The notes under the pieces are model-generated. The model made no database searches. It was not told the DNA's origin and worked only from the letters and a program-made list of their open reading frames with translations. 64,000 nucleotides of DNA from Halobacillus litoralis (GTDB taxonomy: Bacteria; Bacillota; Bacilli; Bacillales; Halobacillaceae). Where the stretch lies: NCBI RefSeq assembly GCF_004101865.1, contig NZ_CP026118.1:248001-312000 (forward strand), read 5' to 3'. The translations under genes and the position numbers were made by a program. Positions 26,828 to 37,400 of this stretch are shown here, piece by piece. Positions within the stretch are counted from its first letter, which is position 1. Each line of letters opens with the position of its first letter.

Positions 26828-26853
26828 AAAAAGCGGGAATACTCCCGCTTTTT
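26828..26853 (-). terminator. Terminator after rpsO
   Basis: A perfect 11 bp stem (26828-26838 with 26843-26853) with a four-base loop is followed by T-rich DNA on the minus strand. It separates rpsO from pnp, so pnp is partly read through or has a promoter in the 80-base gap. Confidence 0.93.
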
Positions 26854-26861
26854 CCCATACA

Positions 26862-27131
26862 TTAACGACGCAAGCCAAGACTCTTGATTAACTCACGGTA
26901 ACGTGTAATGTCCTTATTACGAAGGTAGTTCAATAGGTTACGACGCTTACCTACCATTTTAAGCAGTCCGCGACGAGAGTGGTGATCCTGCTTGTGTGCA
27001 CGCAGGTGTTCGTTCAATGTCGTGATTTGCTCGGTAAGTACAGCGATCTGTACCTCTGGAGACCCTGTGTCGTTGTCATGAGTTTTGTACTCATTGATAA
27101 GTTCTTGTTTACGTTCTTGTGTGATAGCCAT
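26862..27131 (-). CDS. rpsO: Ribosomal protein S15
   Basis: This 89-residue protein binds 16S rRNA and nucleates the central domain of the 30S subunit. Its segments [22 protein letters not shown] and [15 protein letters not shown] are diagnostic. An AGGAGGTG site precedes the ATG at 27131. It lies between ribF and pnp, and the leader upstream can fold (see 27174-27200). Confidence 0.98.
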   Translation of the reverse strand: MAITQERKQELINEYKTHDNDTGSPEVQIAVLTEQITTLNEHLRAHKQDHHSRRGLLKMVGKRRNLLNYLRNKDITRYRELIKSLGLRR

Positions 27132-27173
27132 TATAGCTACACCTCCTGAAAAATTTAAAAATTCCCATTCCCC

Positions 27174-27200
27174 GAGCGGACGTCGGAGTTACGATCCGCC
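27174..27200 (-). promoter_or_regulatory. Candidate S15 leader hairpin upstream of rpsO
   Basis: In the 127-base ribF-rpsO gap, GCGGA and TCCGC (27176-27180, 27195-27199) and the inner TCG/CGA pair form a GC-rich hairpin. S15 represses its own mRNA through leader structures in several bacteria. The match to a specific class is unproven here. Confidence 0.4.
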
Positions 27201-27258
27201 AAGCGAAGGTTCCATATTAAAGGGTACATTTTTTTTCGGTAAAATGCAAGGAAAACCT

Positions 27259-28179
27259 CTATTCCAAGCCGAAAAAACTGCGGATAACCTTTTCACTTTT
27301 TTGCAGTCGGTCATCGATATAATCAACATTGATCGATTCAAACTCATCTTTTATCTTATTGTGAAATCGAACAGTAACATCTTCTTCACTATGACCTGCA
27401 TCCATATCAAGCAAATACACATTGAAGGTACAGGTTTGTTCCTGACCTTGACGTACTTTACTCTTCAACCAGGCCATTCCGTAATGCTGCATACCTTTTA
27501 GCAGAACAGTAACAGTGTAGACACCTTCATTGGGAAAATAGAAGCTGTTTTCAACACGGACTTCGATTATCTTCCTTGCGAGGTCACTATTGCTTTTTCC
27601 TTTTACGAAAAAGGGTCTGCCAAGTAGATCATTGACCTCGTTCACCTTTCCCACGTCTAAAAGTTTACGTATTCGGGTCGAACTCACCTTCTCTTCTCCA
27701 TCTGCAACCTTCTCGACCACAGTTTGAGCGAAGCGACCTCTGGAATGTTGAGCAAGCGTATTCATTGAACCTTCACCTTTATGTCCATATGTGAAATCAA
27801 AACCTGCAACAACATTCCTTACATTCAAAGGAATGAAAAAGTCATCGACGAACTGCTGGGGAGATAATCCTGCCAGGGATCGATCAAAAGTAACAACGAA
27901 TAAATAATCGAGTCCCATGTCTTTGAGAATTTCTTCTTTCTCCTCAAGTGGTGTTATATAATAGGCATCTCTCTGCTCTCTTTTCAGAACCACCGATGGA
28001 TGCGGGTCAAAAGTCATGACAGCAGACCTTACCCCTGAAGCGTCGGCTTTCTCTTTTGCTGTAGCTATGACGCGCTGATGCCCCTTATGGACACCATCAA
28101 AAAAACCGACGGCCACCACATTCGGTTCTACAGAAAGGAGATTTGCGGAAGAAGAGGTAGATAGATGAAATGTTTTCAT
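27259..28179 (-). CDS. ribF: Bifunctional riboflavin kinase/FAD synthetase
   Basis: This 306-residue enzyme turns riboflavin into FMN and FAD. The N-terminal adenylyltransferase domain shows FFDGVHKGHQRVI and the ISSTRIRK-type SSTRIRKLL motif; the C-terminal riboflavin kinase domain shows GRPFFVKGK and FPNEGVYTV, with several substitutions from the usual GTANI/PxNGVY pattern. The ATG at 28179 has an AGGTGA site. It lies between truB and rpsO as in B. subtilis (ribC). Confidence 0.94.
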   Translation of the reverse strand: MKTFHLSTSSSANLLSVEPNVVAVGFFDGVHKGHQRVIATAKEKADASGVRSAVMTFDPHPSVVLKREQRDAYYITPLEEKEEILKDMGLDYLFVVTFDRSLAGLSPQQFVDDFFIPLNVRNVVAGFDFTYGHKGEGSMNTLAQHSRGRFAQTVVEKVADGEEKVSSTRIRKLLDVGKVNEVNDLLGRPFFVKGKSNSDLARKIIEVRVENSFYFPNEGVYTVTVLLKGMQHYGMAWLKSKVRQGQEQTCTFNVYLLDMDAGHSEEDVTVRFHNKIKDEFESINVDYIDDRLQKSEKVIRSFFGLE

Positions 28180-28203
28180 GCCACTCACCTGCTTTACACT
28201 AAA

Positions 28204-29100
28204 TTAAAACACTCGAACGGGTTTCACATATCCAGGTTTACTGGGATGCTGCTGATATATCGCAATGACCTCTTTATCGTGCACTACAGCGAACGTTTCC
28301 GCGTCTATATGAGAAGGTTTTGTCAGTACACGTCCATGCTGGATCATCACTTTCCATTCCTCATCTACTTCCCAAGATACCATATCCGAAAGTCCACGGG
28401 ATAGAGGGAGAAGCAACTCTTTCCCCTTATGTTCGTCAGCCTTCTCCTGAACTTGTGCCAATGTGTAACACTCATCCCGAGTGATACCGCCTGTCTTTGT
28501 CCTTACAAGAGAAGACATATGGGCAGGATAGCCTAGGGTCTTCCCAATATCTACACAAAGTGTACGGATGTATGTCCCTTTAGAACACACAACTCGCAGT
28601 GAAAAAGACATTTCTCCCTCTACGACCTCCTCATCCTTCGAAAGAATACTGATTTCTTTGATCAGAACTTGGCGTGAGGGTCTATCCACTTCAATTCCTT
28701 CTCTTGCATATTCATACAAGCGTTTACCATTCACTCTTACAGCTGAATACATTGGCGGGGTTTGAGTAATCTCACCTTGAAAAGAGGAAATATGGTCTTC
28801 GATCTCACTGTACGGAATATTTTCAGTTACTTCCTTCGACTCAACTATCTGTCCACTGCTGTCTTCTGTATCCGTAGCAGTTCCTAAAGTCACAACAGCT
28901 TCGTAGACTTTATCCGTGTCTGTGAGAAAAGGTACTATCTTTGTTGCCTTTCCTACGCAAAGCGGTAGTACTCCTTCAACGTCTGGATCAAGTGTCCCGG
29001 TATGCCCGATTTTCTTCGTCTTCAACATCCCTCTTGCTTTGCTCACGCAATCGTGGGAAGTAAACCCTTCAGGTTTCCATAATGGAAGAATTCCATCCAT
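28204..29100 (-). CDS. truB: tRNA pseudouridine-55 synthase
   Basis: TruB makes the universal pseudouridine at tRNA position 55. The 298-residue protein has the catalytic Asp38 in GHTGTLDPD and the tail PUA-like segment that is typical of the family. The start at 29100 has an AGGTGG site; in-frame ATGs further upstream are poorly spaced. It follows rbfA after a terminator-like hairpin. Confidence 0.95.
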   Translation of the reverse strand: MDGILPLWKPEGFTSHDCVSKARGMLKTKKIGHTGTLDPDVEGVLPLCVGKATKIVPFLTDTDKVYEAVVTLGTATDTEDSSGQIVESKEVTENIPYSEIEDHISSFQGEITQTPPMYSAVRVNGKRLYEYAREGIEVDRPSRQVLIKEISILSKDEEVVEGEMSFSLRVVCSKGTYIRTLCVDIGKTLGYPAHMSSLVRTKTGGITRDECYTLAQVQEKADEHKGKELLLPLSRGLSDMVSWEVDEEWKVMIQHGRVLTKPSHIDAETFAVVHDKEVIAIYQQHPSKPGYVKPVRVF

Positions 29101-29133
29101 GTTTTCCACCTCTGACATAATAAATTTACACAT

Positions 29134-29162
29134 AAAATCCGTGCTGAGTCAGCACGGATTTT
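29134..29162 (-). terminator. Hairpin terminator between rbfA and truB
   Basis: A near-perfect palindrome (29134-29147 with 29149-29162) lies two bases beyond the rbfA stop codon, with a T-run on the plus side and a weaker TTTT on the minus side. Within an operon it would attenuate or mark an mRNA 3' end. Confidence 0.75.
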
Positions 29163-29164
29163 TA

Positions 29165-29515
29165 TCAACTATCCGTATCATTCAAGTCACGGAGAATAGT
29201 TTCGATACGATTTCCTTGTTCAATCGCTTCGTCAAACTCAAACATGATTTCAGGGGTTTTCCTAAGACGGATCCGCTGGCCGATTTCGGAGCGGATGAAC
29301 CCTTTAGCTTTTGCTAAGCCTACTAGTGTATCATGTTTTTGTTTTTCATCTCCTAATACGGAAATATATACTTTCGCCTGTTGCAAATCACCTGTTACCT
29401 TCACTTCAGTAACAGTGACGAAGCCGACACGGGGATCTTTGATTTTTTTACTGATGATATCGCTCATCTCTTTTTTCATCTGTTCCCCGACGCGGTTCGC
29501 TCGTAAGTCATTCAT
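29165..29515 (-). CDS. rbfA: 30S ribosome-binding factor A
   Basis: RbfA is a KH-fold protein that assists late 16S rRNA maturation and cold adaptation. The 116-residue protein has [20 protein letters not shown] and [21 protein letters not shown]. The start at 29515 is seven bases after AGAGGTG; an ATG two codons earlier sits on the ribosome site. It lies between ylxP and truB. Confidence 0.95.
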   Translation of the reverse strand: MNDLRANRVGEQMKKEMSDIISKKIKDPRVGFVTVTEVKVTGDLQQAKVYISVLGDEKQKHDTLVGLAKAKGFIRSEIGQRIRLRKTPEIMFEFDEAIEQGNRIETILRDLNDTDS

Positions 29516-29543
29516 GTTCATTCACCTCTTCTTAAACAAGACA

Positions 29544-29822
29544 TCATAGCCATTCCTGGTTCGTCTCTGTGCGTTCGATCTCTGGAAAAGAATCGATGAA
29601 AGCTAAAGCCTGCTGCATCGTCTGCTCAGCGATCACTTTATCACTCGCGATCGTAACCAGCCCAAGGCGGGTACGCTGCCATAGATTTTGAAAATCCAGT
29701 TCACTGACAGCGATGTTGAATTCATTTTGGAGCCTTGTTTTGATCCGCTTCAGAACAGCACGTTTTTCTTTCAACGATTGCGCTTCATAGATGATGCAAT
29801 CCACTTCTGCGCTTACAATCAT
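29544..29822 (-). CDS. ylxP: YlxP-like protein, DUF503 family
   Basis: This 92-residue protein has the DUF503 signature ([25 protein letters not shown], then [13 protein letters not shown]). The family is conserved between infB and rbfA in Firmicutes and may act in ribosome assembly, which is only suggested by context. It overlaps the infB stop codon in ATGA and is thus translationally coupled. Confidence 0.9.
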   Translation of the reverse strand: MIVSAEVDCIIYEAQSLKEKRAVLKRIKTRLQNEFNIAVSELDFQNLWQRTRLGLVTIASDKVIAEQTMQQALAFIDSFPEIERTETNQEWL

Positions 29823-31882
29823 GTGCGTTCAATTTCCTGCATTTCAAATGGTTCGATAATGTCACCGACTTTAATATCGTTGAAGTTCTTAATTGTAATC
29901 CCGCACTCATAACCTTTTTGCACTTCTTTAGCATCATCTTTATAACGTTTCAGAGCATCAATTTCACCTTCGTAGATGACGACACCATCACGGATGATGC
30001 GGATTCCTGAGTTACGGTTCACTTTACCTTCTGTTACATATGAACCGGCGATTGTACCGATTTTAGATACTTTGAAGATTTCACGAACTTCAACTTGCCC
30101 GATAATCTTCTCTTCATATTCAGGATCGAGCATCCCTTTCATCGCCGCTTCAATTTCTTCCATCACTTTATAAATGATGTTGTGCAGACGGATTTCTACA
30201 TCCTCAGACTCTGCCGCTTTTCTAGCATTCCCATCTGGACGGACGTTAAAACCGATAACGATGGCATTGGAAGCAGAAGCCAGCGCGATATCAGATTCTG
30301 TGATAGCACCTACACCTGTGTGGATGATTTTGACTTTGACGCCTTCAACTTCAATTTTTTCTAGAGACCCTGCCAAAGCTTCAACAGACCCTTGAACGTC
30401 ACCTTTGACGATCAGGTTAATATCCTTGACCTCACCTTGTTTGATCTGATCGAACAGGTCATCCAAGCTGACTCTCGCTGTTGAACTCCGATTTTCTTCT
30501 AAATGTTTCTGAGCACGTGCTTCACCGACAGATCGTGCTTTCTTCTCATCGTCGAATACTAAGAAGCGATCACCTGCTTGCGGGACATTGTTAAGACCCG
30601 TAATTTCCACAGGAGTAGACGGTCCAGCAACTTTCACCCGACGTCCGATATCGTTGACCATCGCACGTACACGACCCCATGTATTCCCGACAACTAGGGA
30701 GTCACTGACATTGAGTGTACCGTTTTGCACAAGCAATGTTGCTACAGGTCCGCGACCTTTATCCAATTCAGCTTCGATGACTGTACCATAGGCAGCACGA
30801 TCAGGATTGGCATTCAGTTCTTCCATTTCAGAAACAAGCACAATCATTTCTAAAAGATTCTCGATACCCTCACCGTTAACGGCTGACATTTTGACAAATA
30901 TCGTTTCACCACCGAAATCTTCGGCGATCAATTCATATTCCATCAATTCTTGCATGACGCGGTCAGGGTTAGCGCCTTCTTTATCCATCTTGTTGACAGC
31001 TACGATAATCGGGACTCCGGCAGCTTTTGCGTGACTGATGGCCTCTTTTGTTTGTGGCATGACTCCGTCATCAGCAGCAACTACCAGAATTGCGATATCT
31101 GTCACTTGCGCTCCTCGGGAACGCATACTCGTGAATGCGGCGTGACCTGGTGTATCAAGGAAAGTGATTTTCTTTTCATTTTCTTCAATTTGATAAGCAC
31201 CGATATGCTGGGTAATCCCGCCTGCTTCACCTTCTGTCACTTTCGTGTTCCGGATTTGGTCAAGAAGCGTTGTTTTACCATGGTCGACGTGTCCCATAAT
31301 GGTCACGACTGCCGGACGCTCTTGCAAGTCTGCAGGATCGTCATCGAATGTCATATTTTCGATGTCTGTTTCATCGACAATGACTTCTTCTTCTACTTCA
31401 ACGTCATACTCTCCACAAATTAACTCGATGGAGTCAGCATCCATATCCTGGTTTTTCGTAGCCATAACCCCTAAATTCATGAGTTTTTTAATAATATCAG
31501 ATGAATCTTTACCTAATTTCTCAGCCAGCTCACCAACGGTCAGGCTGCCAGAGTAGGTGATTTTCTCAGGTGTCTGATTCTTAGCCTTTTTCTGAGCTTG
31601 TGGCTGCTGTTGTGCTGGTTTTTGCTTTTTCTTGTTATTTTTCTGGTTCTTATTTGCCGGCTTTTTGTTGTCTTTCGGTTTAGCAGCATTGCCTTTTTCC
31701 TGTTTCGGTTGTTGAGGACTCTGCCCTTTTCCGAAAGCCTGATCCAATTTCTTCGCTTCATCGTCTTCTAACGTAGACATATGGTTCGTCACTTCGATAT
31801 TAAGATTTTGAAGTTTTTGGATTACCTGCTTGCTAGATAGTTCATTTTTTTTGGCATATTCATATACGCGCATTTTACTCAT
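29819..31882 (-). CDS. infB: Translation initiation factor IF-2
   Basis: IF-2 is the GTPase that brings initiator tRNA to the 30S subunit and promotes subunit joining. The 687-residue protein has an N-terminal domain, a Lys/Gln/Pro-rich low-complexity linker (about residues 55-105), a second IF2-N domain, the G domain (GHVDHGKT at 197-204, DTPGH, NKMD) and C-terminal beta-barrel and initiator tRNA domains. The start at 31882 has a GGGGGTGA site; the longer frame overlaps ylxQ and is a shadow. Confidence 0.97.
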   Translation of the reverse strand: MSKMRVYEYAKKNELSSKQVIQKLQNLNIEVTNHMSTLEDDEAKKLDQAFGKGQSPQQPKQEKGNAAKPKDNKKPANKNQKNNKKKQKPAQQQPQAQKKAKNQTPEKITYSGSLTVGELAEKLGKDSSDIIKKLMNLGVMATKNQDMDADSIELICGEYDVEVEEEVIVDETDIENMTFDDDPADLQERPAVVTIMGHVDHGKTTLLDQIRNTKVTEGEAGGITQHIGAYQIEENEKKITFLDTPGHAAFTSMRSRGAQVTDIAILVVAADDGVMPQTKEAISHAKAAGVPIIVAVNKMDKEGANPDRVMQELMEYELIAEDFGGETIFVKMSAVNGEGIENLLEMIVLVSEMEELNANPDRAAYGTVIEAELDKGRGPVATLLVQNGTLNVSDSLVVGNTWGRVRAMVNDIGRRVKVAGPSTPVEITGLNNVPQAGDRFLVFDDEKKARSVGEARAQKHLEENRSSTARVSLDDLFDQIKQGEVKDINLIVKGDVQGSVEALAGSLEKIEVEGVKVKIIHTGVGAITESDIALASASNAIVIGFNVRPDGNARKAAESEDVEIRLHNIIYKVMEEIEAAMKGMLDPEYEEKIIGQVEVREIFKVSKIGTIAGSYVTEGKVNRNSGIRIIRDGVVIYEGEIDALKRYKDDAKEVQKGYECGITIKNFNDIKVGDIIEPFEMQEIERT

Positions 31883-31889
31883 ATAATCT

Positions 31890-32204
31890 TCACCCCCGAA
31901 TAGATTCATCGAGTAGCGATTGCAACTTTTTCGCAAATCCTTGGTCCAGAACTGCGATCGCGACTCTCCCTGCCTTTCCAATGGCTTGTGATAATGTATC
32001 TCGATCATCAACCACATAGCAGGGTATTTCATAAAAGCTGCATTTATCTGTCAGCTTTTTCTTTGTTTGTTTGCCAGTGTCATTGGCTATGAGTACCAGT
32101 TTCGCTTTACGCTTCTGAATGTCTTTGATGATCGACTCTTCCCCGAGCGTACATTTTCCTGCTCTTAGGGCCAATCCAATCAAATTCAGATAACTGCCAC
32201 TCAT
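31890..32204 (-). CDS. ylxQ: L7Ae-family ribosomal/K-turn binding protein (YlxQ)
   Basis: This 104-residue L7Ae/L30e-fold protein shows [20 protein letters not shown] and [19 protein letters not shown], typical of kink-turn RNA binders. Its B. subtilis relatives bind K-turns in vitro with a modest cellular role. It overlaps rnpM by four bases (ATGA) and starts the pair with infB eight bases downstream. Confidence 0.93.
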   Translation of the reverse strand: MSGSYLNLIGLALRAGKCTLGEESIIKDIQKRKAKLVLIANDTGKQTKKKLTDKCSFYEIPCYVVDDRDTLSQAIGKAGRVAIAVLDQGFAKKLQSLLDESIRG

Positions 32205-32473
32205 GATTTGTCCGCCTTTATTTTAGCTTTCAATTCTTCATAGACACTTGCATCGACATTAGCTTTTAAATGACGGTTGAGCACTTGCTGCTTTTCTGCT
32301 TGTTCTATGACTTGGATATCTTTGGAGAGGTAGGCTCCCCGACCGTTCCTCTTACCTGTTTCATCCACGAATATCTCTCCGTCTTTATTGCGGACAACGC
32401 GGATAAGCTGTTGCTTGGGGACCATTTCCTGAGTAACTATACATTTTCTTAAAGGTTTTTTGGAACGGGTCAT
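32201..32473 (-). CDS. rnpM: YlxR/RnpM RNA-binding protein
   Basis: This 90-residue YlxR-fold protein has the diagnostic [20 protein letters not shown] and GRGAYLSK motifs; in this copy the usual conserved Cys of RMCVV is kept (C11). Recent work on the family describes modulation of RNase P and RNA binding. It lies 14 bases after nusA and overlaps ylxQ. Confidence 0.93.
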   Translation of the reverse strand: MTRSKKPLRKCIVTQEMVPKQQLIRVVRNKDGEIFVDETGKRNGRGAYLSKDIQVIEQAEKQQVLNRHLKANVDASVYEELKAKIKADKS

Positions 32474-32487
32474 TATACTCCCCCTCC

Positions 32488-33597
32488 TTATTCTTCATCA
32501 AACATTTCTTCATCAAGATCAGTATCTGCGTCTGTTTCACTTTGCTCTGTTAGCATTCCTTGTTCACGAGCTTCACTTTCACTCTTGATATCGATCTTCC
32601 AACCTGTCAGCTTAGCAGCTAAACGTGCATTTTGGCCGCGTTTGCCAATAGCCAGGGACAGCTGATAATCGGGAACGATGACCGTCGTCGCTTTTTCTTC
32701 TTCATCTACGAGCACTTCAACGACCTTGGATGGACTTAATGCGTTCGAAACATACGCTACAGGGTCTTCAGACCACTGGACGATATCGATTTTTTCACCC
32801 TTCAATTCATTGACGATCGCTTGGACCCGCTGACCTCTTTGGCCGACACAAGAGCCGACTGGATCGATTTCTTGATCTTCTGCATAAACAGATATCTTAG
32901 ATCGGTCACCTGCTTCACGCGCTACAGACATTACTTCAACGGTACCGTCGTAAATTTCAGGAACCTCCATCTCGAACAAGCGTTTCAATAAACCGGGATG
33001 AGTTCTGGAAACATAAATGTGTGGACCTTTGTTGCTGTTTTCAACCTTGGTCACGAACACCTTCAAACGATCATGTACTTCATAAGTTTCTGTCGGCATT
33101 TGTTCACCTTCAGGCAGGCGTGCTTCAATCTTGCCCAGGTTCACATAAACAAACCGAGGATCCTTACGCTGGATGATCCCCGTCATGACATCTTCTTCAC
33201 GATCGACATACTCACCATAAATAATGCCGCGTTCCGCTTCACGGACTCGCTGTGTGACAACCTGCTTGGCAGCTTGAGCAGCAATGCGTCCAAAGTCCAT
33301 CGGAGTCACTTCCACTTCAATCACATCTTCAATCTCATAATTCGGATCGATTTCTTTTGCTTCTTCAAGTGAGATTTCTTGCTGAGAATCCATGACTTCT
33401 TCAACGATTTCTTTCCTTGCTAACACTTTCATAGCACTTTCTTCTTCATTAATATCCACTCGGACATTCGTTGCGGAATTAAAGTTCTTCTTATAAGCAG
33501 ATATTAGAGCTGCCTCCAGCGCTTCCAACAACAAATTCTTGTCGATGCCTTTTTCCTTTTCTAAATAATTCATGGCATCAAATAGTTCACTACTCAA
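32488..33597 (-). CDS. nusA: Transcription termination/antitermination protein NusA
   Basis: NusA binds RNA polymerase and nascent RNA and controls pausing, termination and antitermination. The 369-residue protein has the N-terminal polymerase-binding domain, an S1 domain (about 135-200), and two KH domains ([21 protein letters not shown] and [17 protein letters not shown]). It ends with an acidic tail (residues 345-369) instead of the AR repeats of E. coli, as is normal in bacilli. Confidence 0.97.
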   Translation of the reverse strand: MSSELFDAMNYLEKEKGIDKNLLLEALEAALISAYKKNFNSATNVRVDINEEESAMKVLARKEIVEEVMDSQQEISLEEAKEIDPNYEIEDVIEVEVTPMDFGRIAAQAAKQVVTQRVREAERGIIYGEYVDREEDVMTGIIQRKDPRFVYVNLGKIEARLPEGEQMPTETYEVHDRLKVFVTKVENSNKGPHIYVSRTHPGLLKRLFEMEVPEIYDGTVEVMSVAREAGDRSKISVYAEDQEIDPVGSCVGQRGQRVQAIVNELKGEKIDIVQWSEDPVAYVSNALSPSKVVEVLVDEEEKATTVIVPDYQLSLAIGKRGQNARLAAKLTGWKIDIKSESEAREQGMLTEQSETDADTDLDEEMFDEE

Positions 33598-33611
33598 AAG
33601 TCTTCTCCCCC

Positions 33612-34085
33612 TTAATTGAACGTAACAGCTAAATTAGCTTTGGCTATTTTCTGATACGGAATTTCAAGCTGTTTCTTTCTTGTTTTTATGCGTATTTCCA
33701 CAACGGCTGTAGAATCTTCGAAAGATCTCAATGTTCCTTCAAATTCTTTTTCGCCATCGATCGGTTCGTATAACTTCATATACACATACTCACCGACGAA
33801 TTTTGTGAAATCGGCTTCTGATTTCAAAGGTCGTTCAGCCCCTGGTGAAGCGACTTCCAAAAAGTAAGGAATTTCAATCGGATCTTCTTCATCCAGCTTT
33901 TCACTCAATTGTTCAGAAACTTGTCCGCATTCTTCAATGTCTACTCCACCTTCTTTATCGATGAAGACACGAAGGTACCAATTTTGTCCTTCTTTTTTAT
34001 ATTCGATATCAACAAGTTCCAAGTCCATTTCATCCAGAATCGGATGAACGAGCCGTTCAGTAACGGATGTAACATGATTGCTCAT
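33612..34085 (-). CDS. rimP: Ribosome maturation factor RimP
   Basis: RimP acts in 30S subunit maturation. The 157-residue protein has the family segments [37 protein letters not shown] and SPGAERPL. The start at 34085 has a GGAGGGAAGGG site upstream; a longer frame to 34106 would run through that site. It begins the rimP-nusA operon, behind a leader with two strong hairpins. Confidence 0.94.
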   Translation of the reverse strand: MSNHVTSVTERLVHPILDEMDLELVDIEYKKEGQNWYLRVFIDKEGGVDIEECGQVSEQLSEKLDEEDPIEIPYFLEVASPGAERPLKSEADFTKFVGEYVYMKLYEPIDGEKEFEGTLRSFEDSTAVVEIRIKTRKKQLEIPYQKIAKANLAVTFN

Positions 34086-34189
34086 GCCCTTCCCTCCTTC
34101 GATCACAATGATAAATAGTAGTCATATTAGTATGGGATTTATTCGCTCATTTCATTTAAGTATCAGGACTCTCTATTTTTCAAATGTCA

Positions 34190-34229
34190 CGAGAAACCGC
34201 TATGACAGGTATCATAGCGGTTCATCTCG
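34190..34229 (-). promoter_or_regulatory. Hairpin in the leader of the rimP-nusA operon
   Basis: A perfect 11 bp stem (34195-34205 with 34212-34222) extends via CGAGA/TCTCG (34190-34194, 34225-34229) over a two-base bulge. It lies about 105 bases upstream of rimP and has a short T-rich stretch after it on the minus strand. It could attenuate transcription into rimP-nusA, or be an RNA protein-binding site. Confidence 0.55.
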
Positions 34230-34286
34230 CGGGCATCCAAGCCCCTGATGCATCGAAGTTTCTCCACAAGCAATAGCCTGGAATAT

Positions 34287-34320
34287 GAAGAGAAGAGTGG
34301 GTTGCCCCACTCTTCTCTTC
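34287..34320 (-). terminator. Long hairpin in polC-rimP gap
   Basis: A perfect 15 bp stem (34287-34301 with 34306-34320) with a four-base loop lies about 95 bases beyond the polC stop codon. It has no T-run, so it is more like a mRNA 3' end stabiliser or a processing site than a classical terminator. Confidence 0.65.
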
Positions 34321-34415
34321 GTCCGTATCGCTCTTCTCACCATAAAAAATATACCATAGTTGCTTGATTTTTGCAACATAGTAGAAATGCGCCATGCTCA
34401 AGCTTCCTTATAACC

Positions 34416-37400
34416 TCAAAATAGAGAGAGTTGATTTTCGTCAGGCATACCTTCTAAACAACCGAAATTGTCCAGGTATTCAAGAACGGTTTTAGAAATG
34501 CGGCTGCGTTCCCTCAAATCCTGCTTAGAGAGAAACTCCCCTTCCTGACGGGCATTCACAATGTTGATCGCAGCATTCGTGCCTAATCCATCTACTGCAT
34601 TGAACGGAGGAATCAATTCATTATCTTCCACCAGGAAGTCTGTAGCACTCGAACGATATAAATCGACGTTCTTGAATCCATACCCTCTCTCACACATTTC
34701 CAGCGAGATTTCCAGGACTGTGAGCAGACTTTTCTCTTTAGGTGTGGCATCCAAACCTTTGGCTTGAATCTCTTCTATCCGACTGCGGATGGCTGCAGAT
34801 CCTTTCACCATTGTATCGAGTTCAAAATCACTCGCTCTAACAGTGAAGTAGGCGGCATAGAAGTATATCGGGTAATGTACCTTGAAATATGCAATCCTCA
34901 CCGCCATTAATACATAAGCAGCGGCGTGTGCTTTCGGGAACATGTATTTGATTTTCTTACAAGAATCAATGTACCAGTCCGGGACCCCGTGTTTCTTCAT
35001 TTCTTCGATCCACTCATCCTGAAGCCCACGACCTTTACGGACAAATTCCATGATTTTGAAGGCTAAGGAAGGTTCAAGACCCTTGTGCATCAAATACACC
35101 ATGATATCATCACGGCATCCAATCACTTCCGGCAGTGTACATATCCCATCATTTATCAGCTGTTCAGCATTGCCCAGCCATACGTCTGTGCCGTGTGACA
35201 GTCCTGAGATGATGACTAGTTCAGCAAACGTCTTCGGTTTTGTGTCTTCAAGCATTTGCCGAACGAACCTTGTTCCGAATTCCGGAACTCCTAAGGTACC
35301 GGTTTTACACATGATTTGATCAGCGTTTACACCAAGGGCTTCTGGTCCACTGAATATTTTCATGACTTCAGCGTCATCCACTGGTATTTCTTTTTGGTCA
35401 ATGCCACTGAGGTCTTGGAGCATCCGGATCACGGTTGGATCATCGTGCCCTAGAATATCCAATTTCAACAAATTGTCATGGATAGAATGGAAGTCAAAGT
35501 GTGTCGTTTTCCATTCAGACTTTGTATCATCAGCAGGAAACTGGATAGGGGAGAAATCATAGATTTCCATATCGTCAGGCACGACTATGATGCCTCCAGG
35601 GTGCTGCCCGCTTGTTCGTTTGACACCTGTACAACCATGAACCAGACGGTCGATTTCTGCGTTTTTATATTGCAGCTGATGGTCACCGGCATACCCTTTC
35701 ACATACCCATAGGCGGTTTTTTCAGCAATGGTACCGATCGTTCCGGCCCGATAGACACTGTCTTCTCCAAAAAGTTCTTTGGTATAGTTGTGGGCGTGTG
35801 GCTGGTATTCTCCTGAGAAGTTCAAATCGATATCGGGAACTTTATCTCCTTTGAAACCAAGGAATGTTTCAAACGGGATATCCTGTCCATCCTTTTTCAA
35901 TGGAGTGCTGCAATTCGGACATTCCTTCTCCTCTAAATCAAAACCACTTCCGACAGAACCGTCAGTGAAAAACTCATTAAACTGACAAGACGGACATACG
36001 TAATGAGGCGGCAGTGGATTGACTTCTGTAATATCTGTCATCGTAGCAACGAACGACGAACCTACAGAACCCCGTGACCCGACAAGGTAACCATCCTCCA
36101 AAGATTTGGTCACAAGCTTTTGGGAAATCAAGTAAATGACGGCAAAACCGTTCCCGATAATACTATCAAGCTCTTTCTCCAAACGTTTCACGATCAGTTC
36201 AGGAATATCATCACCATAAATGCTTCTTGCTTTGTTATAAGACATTTCGCGGATCTCCTGATCAGCACCTTCGATGTTCGGTGTATAAAGGTCATCTTTT
36301 ACCGGCGAGACCTCACCGATCTGAGCAGCGATTTTCTTTGTGTTGGCAACGACTACTTCTTTCGCTTTTTCCTCTCCTAGAAAGGATAACTCCTCAAGCA
36401 TTTCATTGGTCGTTTTGAAATGGACCTCCGGCAGCGTTTGACGGTTCAGCGGGTTACCATTTTGGGATGAAATCAATATTTGTCTGTACTGCTTTTCATG
36501 TGGCTCCACATAATGGGTATTGCCAGTAGCTGCGACAGTTTTGCCCAATCGCTCAGCCATGCGGACAAGCCGTTTCAATATATCTAATATTTGCGCTTCG
36601 GTTTGGACAAGATCTTTCTCTACCAGGTGTTTATAGTTACCCGGAGGCTGGATTTCAATATAGTCATAAAAATCAGCGACCTTCTCTGCTTCTTCCTCCG
36701 ACTTCTGCATGATTGTTTCAAATACTTCTCCTTTATCACACCCGGACCCGACCAGGATACCTTCACGATATTTCGTCAACAAAGACCTGGGAATTCTCGG
36801 CACACGATAAAAGTAGTTCACATGGGCTTCTGAAACCAGACGGTATATGTTTTTCAACCCGGTACTGTTCGTAGCAAGTAAAGTGCAGTGAGAAGGTCTT
36901 GAACGCTGATACGCTTTTCCTTCTCCCATATAATCATTCAAATTCTTATGATTAGTGATTTCTCGATCCATCGCTTTCTTCACTAACTTCCAAAGCAAAT
37001 AGCCGGTCGCTTCCGCATCATAGATAGCCCTATGGTGCTGTGTCAATTCTATATCGAACTTTTTACACAATGTATTCAATCGATGGTTTTTAAGTTCAGG
37101 AACTAAGAAGCGCGCAAGTTCTAATGTATCAATAACAGGGTTCTTCGCTTTCCCATAGTCGATAGACTGATATCCTGCGTTTAGGAAGCCCATATCGAAA
37201 CTGGCGTTGTGCGCAACGAGAATGTCATCTGCACTCCATTGATGGAAATCCTTTAGCACTTCTGCAATTTCCGGAGCGTCCTTGACCATGTCGTCGGTTA
37301 TCCCTGTTAGATCAATGGTAGTTTGAGACAGGGGCTGGTGAGGGTTCGCAAAAGATTCGAAGCGGTCAATAATTTCACCAGCCTTGATTTTGACGGCAGC

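Noticed and set aside
31883..32032. N-terminal extension of infB
   Set aside because: It overlaps ylxQ and lacks IF-2 similarity; a strong ribosome site precedes 31882.
34107..34415. rimP leader considered as a T-box
   Set aside because: There is no T-box sequence and the downstream genes are not amino acid or tRNA synthetase genes.
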